Source of the DNA: Gammaproteobacteria bacterium
Lineage (GTDB): Bacteria; Pseudomonadota; Gammaproteobacteria; SZUA-229
Direction of reading: 5' to 3'
DNA: 12,347 nt
NCBI GenBank assembly: GCA_013138755.1
Contig: WTCC01000150.1
Span: 1 to 12,347 of the forward strand
Shown: in pieces, positions 1 to 6,524 of the stretch
Numbering within the stretch: position 1 is the stretch's first letter
How the letters are laid out: the number at the start of each line of letters is the position of its first letter
Notes under the pieces: generated by a model
The model's input: only the letters and a program-made list of their open reading frames with translations
The model's database searches: none
What the model was told of the DNA's origin: nothing
Program-made: the position numbers and the translations under genes

Positions 1-285
1 ATAGATATCAAATAATGCCGGCACACCAAAATCTTCTAGTGCAGAGGGATGGTTGGCAATAAGGATGTATTGATCAGGTAGCGGTCGTTGGTTTTTGTGT
101 ACTAGCTTTAGATCAACATCTAATGCATGAACTAATATCCCACACCAATAGCGGCTTAAGAAATGATAATAGCGACCAGAAAATGATTTTGGTAGATGCG
201 AGAGTACGTACAGGAGAACACAGAGTGCAAACAGCCAAAGCCAGATGATGGGTAGTAAAACAATGTTTATTAGAGATTTAATCAT
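1..285 (-). CDS. Lysophospholipid acyltransferase-like protein (PlsC/LPLAT family), 5' part only
   Basis: The reading frame starts at an ATG at 285 and stays open to the left edge, giving the first 95 residues of a longer protein. An in-frame TGA lies two codons upstream of this ATG, so no earlier start is possible. Residues about 5-28 form a hydrophobic membrane anchor. Near residue 78 comes NHPSALEDFG, which resembles block I of glycerolipid acyltransferases. The family's usual form is H-x4-D; here the equivalent spacing gives H-x4-E, followed directly by D. These enzymes move an acyl chain from acyl-ACP or acyl-CoA to a lysolipid at the inner membrane. The gene lies 80 bp downstream of the DSF-synthase gene on the same strand, so co-transcription is possible. 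The substrate cannot be told from this fragment, and the later family blocks lie outside the window. Confidence 0.75.
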   Translation of the reverse strand, partial: MIKSLINIVLLPIIWLWLFALCVLLYVLSHLPKSFSGRYYHFLSRYWCGILVHALDVDLKLVHKNQRPLPDQYILIANHPSALEDFGVPALFDIY

Positions 286-365
286 CCATCAATGCGCGCG
301 AAGAAGTTACTTTTTTAAGAATAGATGAAATTGTTTATTTATGTCTTTTAAATGAAGACTAACAA

Positions 366-1412
366 CTATGAAGTTTCCTCGGCTTTTTGTCGGCGGCCTT
401 TATTTTTTCTTCTGTTTTCGTGGATGTTTTCACCCAGGTGAGTCGTTAAAGGAAATGTGGCATCGGCAACTTTTCGCCAGTCACCACGACGAGGTATTAA
501 AGAAGGATCGTTTTCTTTTATGCTTTTCGAGTCTTTAGTATTAGTTTGTAAATATAGCAGACGCTCCATCTTGGCAATATCTTTTTCACTTAAACTCATT
601 GATGCTTCCATCCAAATATCAACTATGTCATAGAGATCTTGTTGAGTTATCGGGTGAACAATTTGACGTATTTTTTTTATTGACCGAATGGTGTTATGTG
701 ATTGATTATGACTTTTAAGATATTTCTCAGTAGCCTGCTCGCCATGACCGTCTTCAGCAATTACATCAATGACACCCATATCGTATAACTCCTCAGCACT
801 ATATAGTTTACCGCTTAGTATTATGCGTTCTGCTAATGCGGTGCCTATTCGACGAGCGAGTAAATTATATGCGCCCATACCTGGAAACATGTTAAAGAGT
901 ATTTCTGGAAAGCCCAATTTTGAAGATTTTTCTGCAATGATTACATCGCATGACAATGCAGCTTCGAAACCAGCGCCTAGCGCCTGACCTTGCACAAGAG
1001 ACACCATAGTAATAGGCAAGTCCAAGTTATTGATATTGCGGTGTATAAGATTCGTAGCTTTGTAAGCATACTCACGCAACTTTTCTTCTTCGTTATTTAC
1101 AATATATTCTTTTATTAGCCCTAAATCGCCTCCAAGGTTATATATATCAGGAATTTTTGATGCTAAAATAATATGTCGAAAAGGCCACACTGTTTCTGGG
1201 TTTTGGTTCGTGTAAGTGTCTGTAATTTGTTGCTGAAGCTGTACAAGTTCATCGATTAACTGCCCATTCATACATGGTCGAGGAGTAGGGTTCATCCAAC
1301 ACCAAATGGTACTAGTTTCAGAGTCATACCTAGTTGTAAATTGTGTATATTCTGACGATGTTTTTTCAGATTGATTCTTATCGATGGTATCGACTTGGCT
1401 CTCAAATTCCAT
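366..1412 (-). CDS. rpfF: DSF (diffusible signal factor) synthase, RpfF-type crotonase
   Basis: A 348-residue crotonase-fold protein. Known RpfF enzymes dehydrate 3-hydroxyacyl-ACP and cleave the thioester, releasing cis-2-unsaturated fatty acids used as cell-cell signals. Seen here: an oxyanion-hole segment NLGGDLGLI (about 92-100), then GAGFEAALSCD with Glu150, and GFPEILFNMFPGMGAY (about 167-182) with Glu170. The two glutamates are 20 residues apart, as are the catalytic pair Glu141/Glu161 of Xanthomonas RpfF, and the LFN-FPGMGAY stretch is typical of RpfF rather than of ordinary enoyl-CoA hydratases. The protein is longer than the usual roughly 290 residues, with an N-terminal extension and a very basic C-terminal tail (about 331-343). 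The ATG at 1412 fits a promoter-like site ending about 29 nt upstream; the ribosome site is weak. It is divergent from the ACP-ketosynthase-methyltransferase run. Family assignment is firm; the product's chain length and branching are unknown. Confidence 0.9.
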   Translation of the reverse strand: MEFESQVDTIDKNQSEKTSSEYTQFTTRYDSETSTIWCWMNPTPRPCMNGQLIDELVQLQQQITDTYTNQNPETVWPFRHIILASKIPDIYNLGGDLGLIKEYIVNNEEEKLREYAYKATNLIHRNINNLDLPITMVSLVQGQALGAGFEAALSCDVIIAEKSSKLGFPEILFNMFPGMGAYNLLARRIGTALAERIILSGKLYSAEELYDMGVIDVIAEDGHGEQATEKYLKSHNQSHNTIRSIKKIRQIVHPITQQDLYDIVDIWMEASMSLSEKDIAKMERLLYLQTNTKDSKSIKENDPSLIPRRGDWRKVADATFPLTTHLGENIHENRRKNKGRRQKAEETS

Positions 1413-1447
1413 TAGTGTCTCGTAATTACAGTAATTTTTTATTAGTA

Positions 1448-1475
1448 ACTATAATCTCTTAACTATTGAAGTCAA
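1448..1475 (-). promoter_or_regulatory. Sigma-70-like promoter for the DSF-synthase gene
   Basis: Read on the minus strand, a TTGACT -35 box (1470-1475) is followed after 16 nt by a TATAGT -10 box (1448-1453). Transcription would begin near 1441, giving a leader of roughly 29 nt before the ATG at 1412. The leader contains an 8-bp palindrome, GTAATTAC (1422-1429), which may be chance. This is a sequence match only. Confidence 0.55.
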
Positions 1476-1518
1476 ATCTTATATTAATCAGAAAACACTG
1501 AAATATCCCTATATTTTA

Positions 1519-1546
1519 TAGACACATTGACTTTTATCTGTATTAT
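1519..1546 (+). promoter_or_regulatory. Possible sigma-70 promoter for the ACP-ketosynthase-methyltransferase run
   Basis: A TAGACA hexamer (1519-1524) is followed after 16 nt by TATTAT (1541-1546); each matches consensus at five of six positions. Transcription would start near 1553, leaving a leader of about 94 nt before the ACP start codon. The site lies about 45 bp from the opposing rpfF promoter-like site, so one regulator bound between them could affect both. The AT-rich background makes chance matches likely. Confidence 0.4.
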
Positions 1547-1646
1547 GCAACTTACTGCACAGATGAAGAAAACTATTGATTGCTCAATTGAAACTTAAAT
1601 TCCAATGGATAGGTAAATTATATAAATCATTAAAAAGAAGTATGTT

Positions 1647-1874
1647 ATGTCATTAGATATCGTTGCTGAAATTATAGCAAAGACAGCCCACTGTAAAATA
1701 GAAGACGTCAAACCAGACGTTGAGCTCAAGACACTAGGCCTGGGCTCACTAGATACCATCACAATATTATTTGAACTTGAAGAAGCATTTGATATAGAAA
1801 TTCCAAATGAGATTATCCCGGAAATAACCACTGTTAATGATATTTTAAATAATTTAGATAAAATAAATCATTGA
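1647..1874 (+). CDS. Dedicated acyl carrier protein
   Basis: A 75-residue acidic protein of typical ACP size. ACPs carry acyl chains as thioesters on a 4'-phosphopantetheine arm. The attachment site is read as Ser34 in LGLGSLDTI, followed by the helix-II-like stretch LFELEEAFDIEIP. Housekeeping AcpP has Asp-Ser-Leu at the attachment site; here the residue before the serine is Gly, and overall similarity to AcpP looks modest, which suggests a specialised carrier. The ATG at 1647 is chosen because the ATG at 1642 meets a stop after four codons, and because AAAAAGAAG ends 6 nt upstream. The stop is separated by one base from the ketosynthase start, so the two are probably translated together. 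Its likely partners are the adjacent ketosynthase and, by inference, RpfF, whose known substrates are acyl-ACPs. Confidence 0.9.
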   Translation: MSLDIVAEIIAKTAHCKIEDVKPDVELKTLGLGSLDTITILFELEEAFDIEIPNEIIPEITTVNDILNNLDKINH

Positions 1875-1875
1875 T

Positions 1876-3090
1876 ATGTCTAATCCTCGAGTTTTAATTA
1901 CTGGCTTGGGAGCTATTTCGGGCTTAGGTTACGATTTAAGCGCTTATTGGCAAGGACTAATTGCTGGACACTCAGCTATAAAACCATTAGATCTTCAAAT
2001 GGATGACATAAAAATGTCACTAGGTGTCACAGTACCTGATTTTGACCCAAACGATTATTTTGATGCCAGTGAGATACCATTATTAGACCGTTATTCTCAA
2101 TTAGCCGTAATTGCAGCTAGAGAAGCAGTCAAAGATGCCGGTCTAACTAATTGTGTAGACACTCTGACGGATGCTGCCACGATTATTGGTAGTGGTTGTG
2201 GTGCGAAACATACTGATGAAGCCACTTATGACCAACTCTACAAACAAAATCGTACACGTGCGCACCCTTTAACCATACCTAAAGGAATGCCTAGCGCAGC
2301 AGCGAGTATGGTCAGCTATCATATTGGTACAAAAGGTCCTGCATTTGGACTAACAAGTGCTTGTGCGTCAGGCTCGCATGCCATCATCCAGGGTATGGCA
2401 ATGATTAAATCTGGCATTAATGATGTTGCTTTAGTTGGTGCTACTGACGCACCATTCACATACGGTTTATTAAAATCATGGGATGCATTAAGAGTCGCAT
2501 CAAATGACACTTGCAGACCTTTTTGTTATGACCGGAGCGGCTTAGTCTTAGGCGAAGGCGCTGCAATGCTAGTTTTAGAATCTGAAGAGCACGCTAACAA
2601 TAGAGGCGCTAAAGTATACGCAGAACTTGCTGGCGGTGGCATGACCTCAGATGCTGGACACATTACGAGACCATGCATCGTAGGCATTACTAAAGCCATA
2701 AAAAACGCGCTTCACCATTCTGATCTAGCGCCACACGACATAGATTACATTAATGCACATGGAACAGGCACGATAATCAATGACGCTACCGAAACTGAGG
2801 CCATCAATCGTGTATTCGGAGATTACGCTAATAAAGTCGCCATATCCTCTACAAAGGCTATGCATGGACACGCATTAGGCGCCTCGAGCGCACTTGAGCT
2901 TGTCGCTACAGCACTAGCCATTTATCATGGGACAATACCACCCACAGCTAACTTTACAGTTGCAGATGAAATGTGTGATCTAGATTACGTGCCAAATAAA
3001 GCACGTCAGAAGCAACTAAGAGCTGCAATTTCTAATTCATTTGCATTTGGTGGTTTAAATGCAGTTGTAGCACTAAAAAAATACTCCTAA
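1876..3090 (+). CDS. Beta-ketoacyl-ACP synthase, FabF/NodE-like (KAS II type)
   Basis: A 404-residue, full-length thiolase-fold condensing enzyme of the FabF group. These enzymes extend an acyl chain by two carbons with malonyl-ACP. The catalytic triad is present: Cys163 in TSACASGSHA, His295 in NAHGTGT, and His332 in STKAMHGHALGAS, with Lys327 of the same block. The glycine-rich C-terminal signature NSFAFGGLNA is also intact. The segment PFCYDRSGLVLGEGAA has Cys217 where FabF proteins usually have Asp. It begins one base after the ACP stop (TGA-T-ATG) without a clear ribosome site, consistent with translational coupling. An ACP plus a private ketosynthase recalls NodF/NodE, which make special acyl chains. 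The window holds no ketoreductase, dehydratase or malonyl transferase, so reduction steps would have to come from the primary fatty-acid synthase or from genes outside the window. Confidence 0.92.
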   Translation: MSNPRVLITGLGAISGLGYDLSAYWQGLIAGHSAIKPLDLQMDDIKMSLGVTVPDFDPNDYFDASEIPLLDRYSQLAVIAAREAVKDAGLTNCVDTLTDAATIIGSGCGAKHTDEATYDQLYKQNRTRAHPLTIPKGMPSAAASMVSYHIGTKGPAFGLTSACASGSHAIIQGMAMIKSGINDVALVGATDAPFTYGLLKSWDALRVASNDTCRPFCYDRSGLVLGEGAAMLVLESEEHANNRGAKVYAELAGGGMTSDAGHITRPCIVGITKAIKNALHHSDLAPHDIDYINAHGTGTIINDATETEAINRVFGDYANKVAISSTKAMHGHALGASSALELVATALAIYHGTIPPTANFTVADEMCDLDYVPNKARQKQLRAAISNSFAFGGLNAVVALKKYS

Positions 3091-3114
3091 TACATTGTAA
3101 ATACCAGTACACAC

Positions 3115-4179
3115 ATGAGTAATGACATAATCCAACAACTTAACAACCACAATATTTACGGCTATGGATCTGCTGAGCTGATAAAATTTGAAACACAGAT
3201 GACAACGTATTTCAGCCGTGAATTTAAACGCTGGCGAAACAATAAAGACTTACCTGAAGTTCATGGCGTAAGCTCATTTGAAGGTGATATTGCAAAAAAA
3301 GAAACACACGCGGAATCGATTGAGCACTACAATAAAAAATTTAACATCTATCAAGCTTTTCTCGATAAAAAATACATGGCCTATACGATGGCGTATTATG
3401 GTGCAACCGATGACGAACCCAATACCAATGAAGCTAAATCATTAGAAAATGCCCAGATAGATAAATTCGAGTTGATTATTAAACGCGCACAAATCGAGGA
3501 TGGGCATTCGATTCTCGAATTAGGTTGCGGCTTTGGAGGATTTTCCAGGTACCTCTTAGAGAAGTTCCCAAATATTACTTTAACTGGTATAAACCCTAGT
3601 GTTGTTCAAACAGCTCATCTGCGCGAAACATTATTAGATAAAAACCAACAAACTCACAACAATCGATTCAATCTGGTTCAAAAATTTTTTGATGACATCA
3701 CAAAAGATGATATTGATTTTGGAAGCTATGACAGAGTTATATCAATAGGTGTTCTCGAAGCTGTAACAAACCTCGATAAGCTATTTAAATTAATTTCACT
3801 TGCACTAAAGTCAGGGGGGAAAACGTTTCATCATTTTATAGTCTCGACTGACACGATCCCACAGTTTTTATCTGCAGAAGATACCCTTATGGCAGATTAT
3901 TTTCCTGGAGGACATATCTGGCCTTACGATGAACCCAAGCGTCACAATACGCATTTGAAGTTTATTGATAGTTGGTTTGTAAATGGCATGAATTACTGGA
4001 GAACTCTAGATGAGTGGCATAAGCGATTCTGGGAATCGATTGAAATTTTATACCCTGAATATCTAACACTGGAGGAAGTAGACGATTGGAATAAATACTT
4101 CATCCTATGTAAATCAATGTTTAGCCCGGACAAAGGTAAAAGCTATGGGAATGGACACTACCTTTACGAAAAAAACTAA
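3115..4179 (+). CDS. SAM-dependent methyltransferase, cyclopropane-fatty-acid-synthase-like
   Basis: A 354-residue protein whose C-terminal two thirds follow the CFA synthase / mycolic acid methyltransferase layout: SLENAQIDKF (109-118), the SAM-binding motif LELGCGFGGF (134-143), GVLEAV with Glu215, FHHFIV with His240, and NGMNYWRTLDEW with Tyr294. By eye these match Glu239, His266 and Tyr317 of the E. coli enzyme. The position of E. coli Cys139 (in YSCAYW) is Met92 here (YTMAYY), so the bicarbonate site of true cyclopropane synthases is probably altered. The gene starts 24 bp after the ketosynthase stop, with no clear ribosome site, and is likely third in the operon. It may methylate an acyl chain made by its neighbours, on carbon or as an ester; this is inference. 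Its end overlaps the opposing GGDEF-EAL gene by 4 bp. Confidence 0.85.
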   Translation: MSNDIIQQLNNHNIYGYGSAELIKFETQMTTYFSREFKRWRNNKDLPEVHGVSSFEGDIAKKETHAESIEHYNKKFNIYQAFLDKKYMAYTMAYYGATDDEPNTNEAKSLENAQIDKFELIIKRAQIEDGHSILELGCGFGGFSRYLLEKFPNITLTGINPSVVQTAHLRETLLDKNQQTHNNRFNLVQKFFDDITKDDIDFGSYDRVISIGVLEAVTNLDKLFKLISLALKSGGKTFHHFIVSTDTIPQFLSAEDTLMADYFPGGHIWPYDEPKRHNTHLKFIDSWFVNGMNYWRTLDEWHKRFWESIEILYPEYLTLEEVDDWNKYFILCKSMFSPDKGKSYGNGHYLYEKN

Positions 4180-6230
4180 GTTTCTTTTTCTACTGATTTA
4201 TCACAAAGCCATATCTCAACATCATCTCCTCTTAATGGCTTACTGTAATAGTAACCCTGTATGATATCTCCATCCAGTTTCTGAATTTCAAGTAGCTCGT
4301 CTTCTGTTTCTATACCTTCGAATACATTTTTCATACCTAAACTCTTGCTCATCGTAACAATAGCGCTGACAATACTTCTGAGATTATTATTCTCGGAGAT
4401 ATTACGTATTAGTGACTTATCAATTTTTATTACATCTATCGGTAAGCGTGAAATGTAATTCATCGATGTATAACCAGTACCAAAGTCATCTAGCGCAATT
4501 GTACAGCCCAGAGTATGTAAGTTATCAAGGAATGATTTGGTTGTCTCAAAGTCATTAATCAATAATGACTCAGTAATTTCAAACTCTATCTTTTTAGGAT
4601 CAACCTTCGCTTTTGATATTTGAGCTTCAACGAAGTCAATAAACTCATGATTATTACATTGTAGCGCTGAAAGATTTATTGAAAAGGTGATATCGTAATT
4701 ATGCGTACAAATGAACTCAATAACTTCTGTTACAACCCAGCGCCCAACAGAGTAAATTAGCCCCGTCTCTTCAAGTAAGGGCACAAATCTATCAGGTGAT
4801 ATCTCACCGTGCTTAGCATTGTTCCATCGAAGCAGCGATTCAACACCAGTCGTTATTCCTGTCTTAGCACTAACTTGAGGCTGATAAACTATGTAAAATT
4901 CATTATTTTCAAGTGCTCCATGCAACTCATTTTCAAGTTCTATTCTATCTCTAAGTTGGTTGGACATACTTGCATCGTAAAACTGAAGCTGATTACCACC
5001 AGCTTTTTTACCTCTGTACATCGCCGTATCTGCATTGCGTAGCAGTATAGTTGGTTCATCGCCATCAGTAGGGTAGACGCTAATTCCAATGCTGGCACCG
5101 ATATGAATCTTGTGAGAGTCGATTTCAAATGGTTTAATCAGACTATTAATAACTTTTTTAGCCACCTGTATGGCTTCGTTATAACTTTTTAATTTCTCTA
5201 AAACCATAACGAACTCATCACCACCATAGCGGGATACAGTATCGTGTTTACGTAACGTTTCATTTATACGAAATGCTACTTGCTTTAACAAATTGTCGCC
5301 TATAGCATGACCCAAGCTATCATTAATAGACTTGAAGCGATCAAGATCAAGAAAAAGAATAGCCATTTGCTGTCTATCTCTTGCAGATATCTTAATAGAC
5401 TGACTGATTCTATCAATCAACAAGTTCTTATTAGGTAAACCTGTTAATTCGTCATGATAAGCAAGATACTGTAAACTTTCTTCAGCTTTTTCTTTTTCAC
5501 TTATGACATTCTCAAGGTCGAAGTTAATCATTTCCAGCTCCTTCGTCCTTTCATTAACTTTATTTTCTAACTCTCCCTTGTTATGCTCAAGTTCAACCTG
5601 AACACTTTCTCTCACCCCGATCTCTTTATTTAAGTCGCCAATTAATTGCTCATTATTGTACGTTAATTCTATGCCTTTCTTATGAATGCGATTCATATTA
5701 AAGCAGCTAGCAATCATGAACCCCATAAAGATTATAATAGCGAGGTTTAGGTATACGATTAAATCAGGACTATGCAAAGAAAACACACCAATGATAGCAA
5801 TTCCTTGAGGTAGAATATACGCAAGATATACGCCGCGAGAACTATAAAGTGTCGTTATACTACCTGCGATTAAGGCAATATTAAGCAGCATCACAATATT
5901 TCTTAATTGTATGGATTCTACTTTATACTGTGTGAATTCGAATACACCCCAGAAGATACCTATAAACAAAGTTAGGGTCAGATATATATATAAATGCGCA
6001 GTTAAATTATTTTCGCTCGAAGCTAAGTAATGTCTGGCAATAAAAATACGCGCTAATGCGAAAAAAACAATTCCGGCAAACGGTAAGGTTGCATAGTCTG
6101 GCGCATCTAATAGTGTATAGATTAAAGCTACTGCGAATATATTTGAGAGACCACTTAGAATTGAACTGGTAAAAAGGGGCTTCACCTGCCTTGCCAGCAG
6201 TATTTTTTTAATTTTTTTATCTGTCCACAT
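4176..6230 (-). CDS. Membrane-bound GGDEF-EAL cyclic-di-GMP protein
   Basis: A 684-residue protein. Residues about 20-177 hold roughly six hydrophobic segments (near 20-41, 47-67, 77-97, 108-129, 135-152, 157-177), a sensor-like membrane domain I do not recognise. Residues about 185-255 look like a coiled coil. A GGDEF domain follows with an intact GGDEF at 336-340 and an RxxD inhibition site (RKHD, 327-330) five residues ahead, so diguanylate cyclase activity is expected. The EAL domain (about 430-675) has ESL (464-466) in place of EAL but keeps Asn519, Glu551/Glu554, DDFGTGY (581-587), Lys602, Glu638 and Gln658, so phosphodiesterase activity is also plausible. It converges on the methyltransferase gene. 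DSF systems often act through cyclic-di-GMP, so a functional link is attractive but is inferred from position only. Confidence 0.93.
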   Translation of the reverse strand: MWTDKKIKKILLARQVKPLFTSSILSGLSNIFAVALIYTLLDAPDYATLPFAGIVFFALARIFIARHYLASSENNLTAHLYIYLTLTLFIGIFWGVFEFTQYKVESIQLRNIVMLLNIALIAGSITTLYSSRGVYLAYILPQGIAIIGVFSLHSPDLIVYLNLAIIIFMGFMIASCFNMNRIHKKGIELTYNNEQLIGDLNKEIGVRESVQVELEHNKGELENKVNERTKELEMINFDLENVISEKEKAEESLQYLAYHDELTGLPNKNLLIDRISQSIKISARDRQQMAILFLDLDRFKSINDSLGHAIGDNLLKQVAFRINETLRKHDTVSRYGGDEFVMVLEKLKSYNEAIQVAKKVINSLIKPFEIDSHKIHIGASIGISVYPTDGDEPTILLRNADTAMYRGKKAGGNQLQFYDASMSNQLRDRIELENELHGALENNEFYIVYQPQVSAKTGITTGVESLLRWNNAKHGEISPDRFVPLLEETGLIYSVGRWVVTEVIEFICTHNYDITFSINLSALQCNNHEFIDFVEAQISKAKVDPKKIEFEITESLLINDFETTKSFLDNLHTLGCTIALDDFGTGYTSMNYISRLPIDVIKIDKSLIRNISENNNLRSIVSAIVTMSKSLGMKNVFEGIETEDELLEIQKLDGDIIQGYYYSKPLRGDDVEIWLCDKSVEKET

Positions 6231-6473
6231 TCTAGTTCTAACGCATCTCTTGGCCTTAACTCAATTTAAGCAGCGCATAGTAAATAATTATCTACACCCA
6301 AAAGTAAGCCATTGATTTACCATAACAATAAAATTGTATCGGAAAGATAAGAATAGACTATTTTTGTTGAAAAAGTTGATAAATGACTCACTTAATAAGC
6401 GCCTAATTAATTCGAAATTACGATTGTTAGCTATCTTTCTCCCTTGATCCGCTTAAAAGTATCTTTTGGAATA
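6231..6473. other. Intergenic region upstream of the GGDEF-EAL gene
   Basis: About 240 AT-rich bases between the start of the GGDEF-EAL gene and the terminator. I find no convincing gene, RNA or clear -35/-10 pair. Short repeats such as GTTGA-AAAA-GTTGA (6366-6379) and CTTAATAAG (6391-6399) are present but are within chance expectation. The GGDEF-EAL promoter presumably lies here. Confidence 0.5.
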
Positions 6474-6501
6474 AAAAAAGCCCTGCTTGCAGGGCTTTTT
6501 T
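6474..6501 (-). terminator. Strong rho-independent terminator after the Pro/Asn-rich gene
   Basis: A perfect GC-rich inverted repeat, GCCCTG-CTTG-CAGGGC (6480-6495), is flanked by an A-run on one side and a T-run on the other, so it could act in both directions. It lies about 24 bp beyond the stop codon of the minus-strand Pro/Asn-rich gene and separates it from the GGDEF-EAL gene, which is therefore transcribed independently. Confidence 0.9.
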
Positions 6502-6524
6502 AAGAACGGTTTAAGATAGATATC

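Noticed and set aside
343..359. Short hairpin GTCTT/AAGAC between rpfF and the acyltransferase gene
   Set aside because: Five AT-leaning base pairs without a T-run; it cannot be shown to end transcription, so an rpfF-acyltransferase operon remains possible.
769..987. Plus-strand open frame inside rpfF
   Set aside because: It lies entirely antisense to the conserved catalytic region of rpfF and has no recognisable features.
366..1412. Reading the crotonase as an ordinary enoyl-CoA hydratase
   Set aside because: The exact spacing of the two glutamates and the LFN-FPGMGAY stretch fit RpfF better than fatty-acid oxidation enzymes, and the neighbouring ACP and ketosynthase fit an acyl-ACP substrate.
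4168..4195. Possible bidirectional terminator at the overlapping ends of the methyltransferase and GGDEF-EAL genes
   Set aside because: Only a 4-bp AT-rich stem (AAAC/GTTT) is present beside the T-rich stretch, too weak to call.
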